In this document: positions 1 through 6,636 of the stretch, piece by piece
Layout of the letters: each line of letters starts with the position of its first letter
How positions within the stretch are numbered: position 1 is the first letter of the stretch
Origin: Bryobacterales bacterium
GTDB lineage: Bacteria > Acidobacteriota > Terriglobia > Bryobacterales > Bryobacteraceae
Direction: 5' to 3'
DNA length: 7,789 nucleotides
NCBI GenBank assembly: GCA_003142355.1
Contig: PLMF01000386.1
Coordinates: 1 to 7,789, forward strand
Notes under the pieces: model-generated
Seen by the model: the letters and a program-made list of their open reading frames with translations, nothing else
The model's database searches: none
What the model was told of the DNA's origin: nothing
Program-made: the position numbers and the translations under genes

Positions 1-2529
1 TTCGGCAACCTGCGGCGCACGCAACCGGCGTACACCGGGTCGGTATTCCTGGACGTGGCCAACTCGGTGCTGAACGCGGCACCGTTTTCGCTGAACGGCC
101 AGGCTGCGCCAAAACCGTCGGCCGGCTCGGGCAGGTTTGGTTTCAACGTCGGCGGGCCGCTGCGGATTCCCAAGCTGATTACCTCGGACAAATACCTTCT
201 TTACGTGAATTACACGGGCCGGAGGGCGCGCACCGGAACCAGCCTGACGTCGTCGGTGCCGACGCTCGCCGAGCGGAATGGCGACTTTTCGCAGGCCATG
301 ACCAGCACGCCGCTCACGATTTACGATCCGCTGAGCGGGGCGCCGTTCCCGGGCAGTGCGATACCCGCCGCGCGATTCAATCCGGCGGCGGCGGGGCTGC
401 TGAAGTACTTCCCGCTGCCTACCTACACCGGGATCGTGCAGAATTACCACCTGGCGGCGTCCACACCAACGGCCAGCGACAGCCTCGGCGTGCGGTTTAA
501 CGCGCCGTTGACCGCCAAGGACCGCCTCAATTTCAACGAGCAGTACAACCGCAACGACGCGACGGGCCCGCTGCTTTTCGGGTTTAAGGACACGACCAGC
601 GGCTACGGCTTGAGCGCGTCGGCGGGCTGGAGCCACAGCTTCAAGCCGCGATTCAACAACAGCCTGAACATCGCCTTCAGCCGGAACATCAGTAAGCTGG
701 CGCCATACTTCGCGGACGGGGACAACGTGGCGGCGGAACTGGGGATCACGGGGACCTCGCAGGACCCCATCAACTATGGCCCCCCGAGCCTGTCGTTCAC
801 GAACTTCGGCAGCCTCTCGGATGGGTCGGCGTCGGTGAGCCGCAACCAGACCACCAACATCACGGACAGCATCACCTACGTGGTGCGCCGGAAGCACAAC
901 CTGACGTTCGGGGCAGGGTACCGGCGGCTGCAGCAGAACAGCCTGTCGTATGCCAATTCGCGCGGGTCGTTCAGCTTCAGCGGATTGCTGACCAGCGAAA
1001 TCGACAGTCACGGCCAGCCGGTGGCGGGGACGGGGTTCGACTTCGCCGACTTTCTGCTGGGGTTGCCGCAGACCAGCTCGTTGCGGCTGGGCAGCGAAAA
1101 CAACTACTTCCGCGGTTGGGCCGCCAACTGGTACGCGCAGGACGATTGGCGGGTGCGGCCGGGCTTGTCGTTCAACGTGGGTCTGCGCTATGAGTACTTC
1201 GCCCCGTACACGGAACTGCGAGGGCACTTGGCGAACCTCGACCTGAGCCCGCAGAGGAACGCGGTGGCGGTGGTGACGCCGGCCAACAATGTGGGGCCTT
1301 ACTCGGGCAATTATCCCTCCAGCCTGATCGCCCCGGACAAGAACAATTACTCGCCGCGGCTGGGCTTCGCGTGGCGGCCGTCGCAGAAGCACGCACGCGT
1401 GATCCGCGGCGGCTACAGCATTTTCTTCAGCGGCTCGGCGTACGGCGGGTTCGCGGCCAGCATGGCGGCGCAGCCGCCGTTTGCGAAGAACGCGTCGCTC
1501 ACCACCAGCACGGCGAATCCTCTCACGTTGCAGAACGGATTCCCGACGCAGCCGTCGCAGACCATCACCAACACGTACGGCATCGACAAGAATTACAAAC
1601 TGGCCTATGCACAAACGTGGAGCTTCGCGCTGCAGCAAACCTTCTCGCACGGACTGCTGGTGGAGCTGGAATACATCGGGACCAAAGGCACGGGGCTGGC
1701 CATTACGGAGCAGCCTAACCGCGCCGCGCCGGGCTCGTCGCCGCTCAATGCGCAGCAGCAACTGCAAATTGGCAACGCCACCGGGTTTTCGTACCTGACC
1801 TCGCAGGGGGATTCCATTTTCCACGCGGGACAGGCGCGGATCACGCGGCGCTTCGGGCGGGGAGTGTCGGCCAACGCGCTGTACACCTTCTCGAAATCCA
1901 TCGACGACGCTTCGAGTTTTGGGGGCGGCGGCGGCGTGGTGGCCCAGAACCCCCAGGATTTGCGCCTGGAGCGCGGCCTGTCGAGCTTCGACCAGCGACA
2001 CCATCTGACCGTGGGCTACGTGCTTTCTTCGCCGGTGGGCATACATGGTTTGTGGCGCAACGGCGGCTGGAAGACCAAGGCCTTCACCGGGTGGACGCTG
2101 AGCGGCAACTTCACGGCCACCTCCGGCACGCCGCTGACGGCGCGAGTATCGGGGAACCTGGCGAACACCGGAGGGACCGCCGCGTTCGGCTCGGGGCGCG
2201 CGCAAGCGACCGGAGCAGACATCAACGCCGGCAACTTTCCGTACTTCAATCTCAACGCCTTTACCACGCCGCCGCCGGGCCAGTACGGCGACGCGGGACG
2301 GGACACCATCCCCGGCCTGTTCCAGATCGGCCTGAACGGTTCGCTCAACCGCGCGTTTCGATTTGGGGACACCCGGCGGCAACTGCAGTTGCGCCTGGCG
2401 GCCAATAACGCGCTGAATCACGTGGTGGTGACGAACATCGGCACTACGTTTAACGCGTCCAACTATGGGTTGGCGACGGGGGCGTCGGGGACGCGGAACG
2501 TCACGCTGACGCTGAGGTTCAATTTCTAG
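1..2529 (+). CDS. TonB-dependent receptor, Oar-like, C-terminal part (5' end outside window)
   Basis: The frame is open from the first base to a TAG at 2527-2529, giving 842 visible residues; the true start lies upstream, so the GTG at 55 is not the start. It matches the large acidobacterial outer-membrane receptors with an N-terminal carboxypeptidase-regulatory-like domain and plug; those parts would lie mostly outside the window. Visible family marks are RFGFNVGGPLRIPKL near residues 45-60, ERNGDFSQ near 91-98, the barrel strand segment YAQDDWRV near 378 followed by GLRYEYF near 394-400, and SPRLGFAWRP near 450. The protein ends in LTLRFNF, alternating hydrophobic residues with a terminal Phe, as in the beta-signal read by the BAM machinery. 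It should sit in the outer membrane as a 22-strand barrel; in this family the substrate is usually unknown, with oligosaccharides or peptides as candidates. The stop lies 2 bp before the VWFA gene, which suggests co-transcription. The family call is firm and the substrate is not inferable. Confidence 0.92.
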   Translation, partial: FGNLRRTQPAYTGSVFLDVANSVLNAAPFSLNGQAAPKPSAGSGRFGFNVGGPLRIPKLITSDKYLLYVNYTGRRARTGTSLTSSVPTLAERNGDFSQAMTSTPLTIYDPLSGAPFPGSAIPAARFNPAAAGLLKYFPLPTYTGIVQNYHLAASTPTASDSLGVRFNAPLTAKDRLNFNEQYNRNDATGPLLFGFKDTTSGYGLSASAGWSHSFKPRFNNSLNIAFSRNISKLAPYFADGDNVAAELGITGTSQDPINYGPPSLSFTNFGSLSDGSASVSRNQTTNITDSITYVVRRKHNLTFGAGYRRLQQNSLSYANSRGSFSFSGLLTSEIDSHGQPVAGTGFDFADFLLGLPQTSSLRLGSENNYFRGWAANWYAQDDWRVRPGLSFNVGLRYEYFAPYTELRGHLANLDLSPQRNAVAVVTPANNVGPYSGNYPSSLIAPDKNNYSPRLGFAWRPSQKHARVIRGGYSIFFSGSAYGGFAASMAAQPPFAKNASLTTSTANPLTLQNGFPTQPSQTITNTYGIDKNYKLAYAQTWSFALQQTFSHGLLVELEYIGTKGTGLAITEQPNRAAPGSSPLNAQQQLQIGNATGFSYLTSQGDSIFHAGQARITRRFGRGVSANALYTFSKSIDDASSFGGGGGVVAQNPQDLRLERGLSSFDQRHHLTVGYVLSSPVGIHGLWRNGGWKTKAFTGWTLSGNFTATSGTPLTARVSGNLANTGGTAAFGSGRAQATGADINAGNFPYFNLNAFTTPPPGQYGDAGRDTIPGLFQIGLNGSLNRAFRFGDTRRQLQLRLAANNALNHVVVTNIGTTFNASNYGLATGASGTRNVTLTLRFNF

Positions 2530-2531
2530 GT

Positions 2532-4772
2532 ATGAGGATCTACGGTCTCACGGCGCTCTTGGTGCTCGCGGCGGCGGGGCAGCAGCAGCCGGCCAAGAGA
2601 GTTACGTTCACGGCGAACGCCAACCTGGTGATCGTGGACGTAACGGTGAAGGATAAGTCCGGCAAGGCCATCGACAGCCTCACCGAGAACGATTTCACGG
2701 TGCTCGAAGACGGCAAGCCGCAGAAGATCTCGGTCTTCGAAGTTCAGAAACTCGCCATGGAGCCAGCGCCGCCCCCCCCGCCGCCGACGCTCGACGATGT
2801 GAACGCCATACCGGAGCCTCCCAAGACCACCATCACCACGGAAACGCCCGGCCAGGTTCAGTATCACGACAAGCGCCTGATGGTACTGTTCTTCGATTTC
2901 TCGTCGATGGGGATTCCCGAGCAGTTGCGCGCGCAAGAGGCGGCGCTGAAGTTCATCGACACCCAGATGACGACGGCGGACCTGGTGGCCATCATGCTGT
3001 ACTCGACGGTTCTCCAGGTGAAGACCGATTTCACCGCCGACCGTGCGCAGTTGAAGGACATCATCCATGCCTTGCCGATCGGCGAGCTGAGCGAGCTGGC
3101 CGACATGGCGGACACGGGCGCCGACGACAGCGAAGACACCGGCGCGGCGTTCGTGGCCGACGAGACGGAGTTCAACATTTACAACACCGACCGCAAGCTG
3201 GCGGCCCTCGAGGACGCGGCGAAAAAGCTGGCGGCTTTGCCGGAGAAGAAGGCTCTCATTTACTTCGCGGGCGGCGTCGCCCGGACGGGGGTGGACAACC
3301 AGGCGCAACTGGAGGCCTCCATCAACGCGGCCACCAAAGCCAACGTCGCCATATATCCCATCGATGCGCGGGGATTGATGGCGGATCCTCCCGGAGGGGG
3401 CGCCGGCAAAGCGGCCTCGCGCGGGAGCGGCATCTTCACCGGCTCGGTATACAACTCGCAGCGCGCCAGCATCAACAATTCGCAGGAGACGCTGGCCACC
3501 CTGGCGTCGGACACCGGCGGGAAGGCTTTCCTCGACAGCAACGAGCTTTCGCTCGGAATCGTCGAGGCGCAGCAGGAGTACCGCAGCTATTACGTGCTGG
3601 GCTACTACTCGACCAACCTGGCGGTGGACGGCAAGTATCGCAAGATCACGGTGAAGCTCAACAACAACCAGTCGGCCAAACTGGAGTTTCGCCAGGGATA
3701 CTACGCCGGCAAGGTGTGGGGCAAATTCAACGGCCAGGATAAGGAGCAGAAGCTGCAGGAGGCCATGAACGCCGGCGACCCGGTGACGGACATTCCGCTG
3801 GCGGTGGAGGCGGACTATTTCCGGATCACGCCGACGGCGTACTTCGTTCCGGTTTCGGTGAAGGTTCCGGGATCGGTGATCGACCTGGCGCAAAAGCGCG
3901 GCGGCGGCGAGACCGAGTTCGACTTTGTGGGCCAGATTCTGGACGACCGCAAAGTGGCCGTGGGCACCGTGCGGGACTACATCAAGGTCAAGCTCGAAGC
4001 CGGCGAAGCAGCCAAACTGAGCCACCGGAACTTCCATTACGACGCCGGTTTTACGCTGGCGCCGGGCAAGTACCGGATGAAGTTTCTGGTGAGGGAAAAC
4101 CTGAGCGGGAAGATGGGCACGTTCGACATGCGCTTTGTGGTGCCCGACCTGGCGGCCGACTCGGCGGTGCTGAAAACCAGCTCGGTGATCTGGAGCAACC
4201 AGCGGGAACCGTTCAAAGCCGCGGTGGGCGCGGCGGAGAAGGAGAAGGCGGTCAGGAAAGTAGCGGTGTCGAACCCGCTGGTGGTGGGCAATGAGAAGGT
4301 GGTGCCGAGCATCACCAAAGTATTCCGGCGCGACCAGAACATGACCATCTCGTTCGATGTTTACGATGCGGCGCCGGACCCGGCCAATCCGCGCGCGCGG
4401 CGCATCGCGGTAAGCATGAGTCTGTTCAACGAGAAGGGCGCGAAGGCGTTCGAGGCCGGTCCGCTAAAGGCCACGGAACTGGCGGCCACCCGGCCGAACG
4501 CAGTGCCCGTGCAATTGCAGGTTCCGCTGAAGGGCCTGGCGCCGGGGCGCTACACGTGCCAGCTCAACGTGATCGACGAAGTGGGCCGGAAGTTCGCGTT
4601 TCCGCGGCAGGCACGAGTGCCCGCGCCACCCGGCCCGGTGAGCGGGGCGGCGCGCGCTATTTCTTGCCCGGCGCGGGCAGCGGCGTGTCGGCGTTCCAGA
4701 TGTCGGCCACAGCCTTCCAGGCTCCGTCGGCTTGCTTCTTATAGACCGTCACGTACTTGCCCTTGTCGGTGA
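2532..4772 (+). CDS. VWFA-related acidobacterial domain protein (probable secreted), with aberrant C-terminus
   Basis: The ATG at 2532 lies 2 bp after the receptor stop with no strong Shine-Dalgarno, so translational coupling is likely. A short hydrophobic N-terminus (residues 3-15) resembles a Sec signal peptide, followed by QQQPAKR. Residues 25-72 form the usual N-terminal beta domain (VIVDVTVKDKSGK, then LTENDFTVLEDGKPQ). A proline run (79-85) leads into a von Willebrand A fold at about 114-330. Its metal site is degenerate, DFSSM at 122-126 instead of DxSxS. The order matches the VWFA-related Acidobacterial domain family (TIGR03436); its members are predicted extracytoplasmic and their role is unknown. 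Residues up to GRYTCQLNVIDEVGRKFAFP (about 675-695) look like a normal family C-terminus. From 4657 on, residues 709-746 are the antisense of lipoprotein copy D1, rich in Arg, Cys and Ser and unlike the rest. I infer that the native stop was lost in the rearrangement that placed D1 here. Confidence 0.86.
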   Translation: MRIYGLTALLVLAAAGQQQPAKRVTFTANANLVIVDVTVKDKSGKAIDSLTENDFTVLEDGKPQKISVFEVQKLAMEPAPPPPPPTLDDVNAIPEPPKTTITTETPGQVQYHDKRLMVLFFDFSSMGIPEQLRAQEAALKFIDTQMTTADLVAIMLYSTVLQVKTDFTADRAQLKDIIHALPIGELSELADMADTGADDSEDTGAAFVADETEFNIYNTDRKLAALEDAAKKLAALPEKKALIYFAGGVARTGVDNQAQLEASINAATKANVAIYPIDARGLMADPPGGGAGKAASRGSGIFTGSVYNSQRASINNSQETLATLASDTGGKAFLDSNELSLGIVEAQQEYRSYYVLGYYSTNLAVDGKYRKITVKLNNNQSAKLEFRQGYYAGKVWGKFNGQDKEQKLQEAMNAGDPVTDIPLAVEADYFRITPTAYFVPVSVKVPGSVIDLAQKRGGGETEFDFVGQILDDRKVAVGTVRDYIKVKLEAGEAAKLSHRNFHYDAGFTLAPGKYRMKFLVRENLSGKMGTFDMRFVVPDLAADSAVLKTSSVIWSNQREPFKAAVGAAEKEKAVRKVAVSNPLVVGNEKVVPSITKVFRRDQNMTISFDVYDAAPDPANPRARRIAVSMSLFNEKGAKAFEAGPLKATELAATRPNAVPVQLQVPLKGLAPGRYTCQLNVIDEVGRKFAFPRQARVPAPPGPVSGAARAISCPARAAACRRSRCRPQPSRLRRLASYRPSRTCPCR

Positions 4773-5157
4773 CGGGTTTCTTCCATTTCGGGTCCGTCAC
4801 GGTCGCGGTGTAGGCGCCTTGCGTATAGGCCAGATCGCCGGACTTGGCGACCTCGACGCGCGACCCCTGGAAAGTAATCGCGTCATTCGGGTCATCGAAA
4901 ATCGGCTTAATAGCCGCTCGAATCGCGTCCTTGCCGCTAGCGACCGGCGCGTCGGGCATTAGCACCGACGCATCATCGGCGTAATAGCTCACGCTCTATT
5001 CGAGGTCCTTGGCCGCCCAGACCTTGGAAAAGGCCGCGTCCGTATCTTTGAGCGATTGAACGTCGGCGGCGTGGGTATCCGGGGGCGGCGCCTGGGTGCA
5101 GGCGGTTGTGAAGGCGAGCAGCAAGAGAGAAACCAGCATGGAAAGTCGTAGATGCAT
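4657..5157 (-). pseudogene. DUF4440/SnoaL-like lipoprotein copy D1, broken by an amber codon
   Basis: The frame runs from ATG (5155-5157) to TAG (4657-4659), 167 codons, with one internal stop: TAG at 4996-4998, codon 54. D2, D3 and D4 carry AAG (Lys) at that place (DFDKS, DFEKT, DFEKS). Everything else is intact: a signal peptide with a lipobox ending in Cys20 (FTTACTQAPPP), then the domain marks YYADDASVLMP, GKDAIRAA, DKGKYVTVYKKQADG and WKAVADIWNAD. The first 39 residues equal those of D4. A Shine-Dalgarno GGAGG (5166-5170) lies 8 nt before the start and a TATAAT box is at 5185-5190. A GTG at 4990-4992, 3 nt past the internal stop, could restart translation but would give a 111-residue domain with no signal peptide. 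The 3' end overlaps the convergent VWFA frame by 116 bp. One lesion in an otherwise clean frame points to recent inactivation, or to a sequencing error. Confidence 0.85.
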
Positions 5158-5190
5158 CGGTTTGTCCTCCAGTCAACGGAAGCAATTATA
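5158..5190 (-). promoter_or_regulatory. Promoter -10 box and ribosome binding site of D1
   Basis: On the minus strand a perfect TATAAT (5185-5190), preceded by TTCGTG, stands 27 nt before the D1 start. GGAGGAC (5164-5170) is a strong Shine-Dalgarno 8 nt before the ATG. No convincing -35 hexamer is visible; at 16-19 bp spacing it would fall on the stop region of the glgB fragment. The same arrangement recurs in front of D3 and D4. Confidence 0.6.
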
Positions 5191-5210
5191 CACGAAGCCC
5201 CGCTGGGGGG

Positions 5211-5450
5211 CTACCGTTTGCGGAAGGCCAGCACCGACAACGGCGGCAGCGTCACCGCGATGCTGTAAGGGCGGTTGTGCTTGGGCACGGGGCGCGAAGA
5301 GACGCAGCCGCCGTTGCCCATGTTCGATCCGCCAAACAGCTCTGAATCGGTGTTCAGAATTTCTTCGTAAAAGCCCTCTTCCGGCACGCCGGACTCGTAG
5401 CCCTGGCGCGGGACGGGAGTGAAGTCGCAGCAGAAGAGCTTGCAGCCGCT
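5211..5450 (-). pseudogene. Duplicated 3' fragment of glgB (last 79 codons)
   Basis: Read on the minus strand this stretch gives 79 residues and a TAG at 5211-5213, colinear with the last 79 residues of the GlgB frame that ends at 7179. Landmarks are LFCCDFTPVPRQGYESG, EEILNTDSELFGGSN, VPKHNRPYSIAV and the ending AFRKR. By hand, 7 residues differ over 79. In the 76 codons nearest the stop I count 20 nucleotide differences, about 16 of them synonymous, and there is no frameshift or stop. Similarity fades near 5438 and the fragment abuts the stop codon of D2 (5449-5451), in a different phase. It has no start codon or ribosome site of its own and lacks all catalytic residues, so it is a remnant. 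The sequence just past its stop carries the D1 promoter. Confidence 0.93.
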
Positions 5451-5952
5451 ACTTCTTGGTGGGGAGCGGCATGTCAGAGTTCATGATGTCGGCCACGGCT
5501 TTCCAGCTCCCGTCGGCCTGTTTCTTGTAAACCGTGACGTACTTGCCCTTATCGGTGACCGGCTTCTTAGCCTTTGGGTCCGTCATAGTCATGCTGTAGG
5601 CCCCTTGGGCGTAGCCCAGCTCGCCCGACTTGTCAGCTTCGACGCGTGTCGGCTGGAATGAGATCGCGAAGTTCGGGTCGTCGAACATGGGCTTGAGCGC
5701 GGCGCGAATGGCGTCTTTGCCGGTGGCCACCGGCTCGTTGGGAGCGAACACGGAGGCGTCGTCGGCGTAAAAGCTGATCGACTTGTCAAAATCCTTGGCC
5801 GTGCTGGTGGCCTTCGTCCAGGCGGCTTCGGTGTCCTTGATCGCTTGAATGCTGGCGTCGCGCAGGTCCGGCGCGGGCGGCGGGGCCTGTGTGCAAGCGG
5901 TGGTCAGAGCGAACAGCAACAGGGAAGTTAGCAGCAGGACACGAATGTGCAT
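5449..5952 (-). CDS. DUF4440/SnoaL-like lipoprotein D2
   Basis: It encodes 167 residues from ATG (5950-5952) to TAG (5449-5451). AAGGAGAT (5959-5966) serves as ribosome binding site. The N-terminus is a lipoprotein signal (hydrophobic residues 5-16, then TTAC with Cys20), so the mature protein should be lipid-anchored on the outside of the inner membrane or in the outer membrane. A Pro-rich linker (APPPAPD) leads to one DUF4440 domain at about 32-163: helix AIKDTEAAWTKA, FYADDASVFAPNEP, GKDAIRAALKPMFDDPN, DKGKYVTVYKKQADG and WKAVADIMNSD. The NTF2-like fold makes a cone-shaped pocket; no catalytic residues can be assigned and the ligand is unknown. It is the most divergent of the four copies in the signal peptide and 5' region, which suggests an older branch. 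Its stop touches the glgB fragment directly, so no native downstream sequence remains. Confidence 0.87.
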   Translation of the reverse strand: MHIRVLLLTSLLLFALTTACTQAPPPAPDLRDASIQAIKDTEAAWTKATSTAKDFDKSISFYADDASVFAPNEPVATGKDAIRAALKPMFDDPNFAISFQPTRVEADKSGELGYAQGAYSMTMTDPKAKKPVTDKGKYVTVYKKQADGSWKAVADIMNSDMPLPTKK

Positions 5953-5981
5953 GTGAAAATCTCCTTCGGAGTGCCATTATA
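5953..5981 (-). promoter_or_regulatory. Promoter -10 box and ribosome binding site of D2
   Basis: TGTATAAT on the minus strand puts a TATAAT box at 5976-5981. AAGGAGAT (5959-5966) is the ribosome binding site. The sequence between the box and the start differs from that of D1, D3 and D4, yet the box itself is kept. No clear -35 hexamer is seen. Confidence 0.55.
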
Positions 5982-5987
5982 CATCCG

Positions 5988-6002
5988 GCGCTACCGTTTG
6001 CG
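5988..6002 (-). other. 15-bp scar of the glgB 3' end
   Basis: GCGCTACCGTTTGCG on the plus strand matches the glgB stop region at 7178-7192 with one mismatch. It includes the stop (CTA on the plus strand) and the last codons (RKR). It lies upstream of the D2 TATAAT box, as the intact glgB end does for D4 and the 240-bp fragment does for D1. It appears to be all that remains of a glgB tail duplicated with D2. Confidence 0.75.
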
Positions 6003-6007
6003 AATTG

Positions 6008-6044
6008 GGGGGCTGTGCAGTGTCGCCGCCGTGCAGTAGGGTCC
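6008..6044 (-). repeat. Downstream flank repeat, copy after D3
   Basis: These 37 bp just past the D3 stop match 6602-6636 past the D4 stop, apart from a 2-nt indel and one substitution. The core on the plus strand is GTCGCCGCCGTGCAGTAGGG. The match shows that the D3 and D4 units share their 3' flank. D1 and D2 lack it. It has no T-tract hairpin that would mark a terminator. Confidence 0.8.
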
Positions 6045-6539
6045 TTATTTGCCCGCGGGCAGCGGTATGTCGGAGCTGTCCATGTCGGCCACGGCCTTCC
6101 AGGTTCCGTCGGCTTGCTTCTTATAGGCGACCAGGTATTTGCCCTTATCGGTGACGGGTTTTTTCGTTTTGGGGTCCGTCGTGGTTATGGTGTAGGTGCC
6201 TTGCGCGTAGCCCAGGTCGCCGGACTTGGCGACCTCGACGCGCGACGGCTGGAACGCGAGCGAGGAATTCGGATCGTCGAAGACCGGCCTCAAAGCCGCT
6301 CGAATCGCGTCTTTGCCGTTAGCGGCCGGCGCGTTGGACATCAGCAGCGATGCGTCGTCGGCGTAATAGCTCACAGTCTTTTCGAAGTCCTTGGCCGCCA
6401 CGACCTTGACCCAAGCCGCTTCGGTATCTTTGAGCGACTGAACGTCGGCGTCGTGGGTATCCGGGGGCGGCGCCTGCGTGCAGGCGGTTGTGAAGGCGAG
6501 CAGCATGAGAGAAACCAGCATGGAAAGTCGTAGGTGCAT
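6045..6539 (-). CDS. DUF4440/SnoaL-like lipoprotein D3
   Basis: It encodes 164 residues from ATG (6537-6539) to TAA (6045-6047). The Shine-Dalgarno GGAGG (6548-6552) lies 8 nt before the start. The signal peptide MHLRLSMLVSLMLLAFTTAC ends at lipobox Cys20, followed by TQAPPPDTH. One DUF4440/NTF2-like domain spans about 32-160: SLKDTEAAWVKVVAAKDFEK, YYADDASLLM, GKDAIRAALRP, KSGDLGYAQGTY, DKGKYLVAYKKQADG and WKAVADMDSSD. It keeps the helix Trp (W43) common in DUF4440 proteins, which D1 (Phe) and D4 (Ser) have lost. It is closest to D4, with about 30 differences over 164 aligned residues and no gaps; 21 of them fall between residues 43 and 103. Function is unknown. An extracytoplasmic binding or isomerase-like role is possible from the fold only. 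Confidence 0.88.
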   Translation of the reverse strand: MHLRLSMLVSLMLLAFTTACTQAPPPDTHDADVQSLKDTEAAWVKVVAAKDFEKTVSYYADDASLLMSNAPAANGKDAIRAALRPVFDDPNSSLAFQPSRVEVAKSGDLGYAQGTYTITTTDPKTKKPVTDKGKYLVAYKKQADGTWKAVADMDSSDIPLPAGK

Positions 6540-6572
6540 TCGTTTGTCCTCCAGTCAATGGAAGCGATTATA
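6540..6572 (-). promoter_or_regulatory. Promoter -10 box and ribosome binding site of D3
   Basis: TATAAT on the minus strand at 6567-6572, preceded by TTTCGTG as in D4, and GGAGGAC at 6546-6552. The segment between them is almost the same as in D1. Upstream homology to the glgB flank ends near 6581, before the glgB stop would occur, so nothing of the glgB coding end remains here. Confidence 0.58.
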
Positions 6573-6601
6573 CACGAAACCGCTTGTGAGACAGGGCGGC
6601 T

Positions 6602-6636
6602 GGGGGCTGCAGCGTCGCCGCCGTGCAGTAGGGTCC
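6602..6636 (-). repeat. Downstream flank repeat, copy after D4
   Basis: These 35 bp immediately past the D4 stop are nearly the same as 6008-6044 past D3. Together with the coding similarity they show that D3 and D4 come from the most recent duplication in the array, and that the duplicated unit extended at least 35 bp past the stop. Confidence 0.8.

Noticed and set aside
2526..4037. A 503-codon open frame antisense to the VWFA gene.
   Set aside because: It is rich in Arg, His, Val and Leu without domain marks, and it mirrors the codon bias of the real gene on the other strand. The VWFA frame has recognisable family motifs.
4622..4654. Inverted repeat CGCGCC...GGCGCG between the VWFA and D1 ends, a possible bidirectional terminator.
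   Set aside because: The stem is 6 bp with a 21-nt loop and there is no T tract on either side; such matches are expected in DNA this rich in GC.
4657..5157. D1 as a recombinant of D2 (3' half, YVTVYKK) and D4 (5' half).
   Set aside because: At the nucleotide level the D1 3' end shares at least as many sites with D3 and D4 as with D2. The shared YVTVYKK may be ancestral, so a crossover is not supported by eye.
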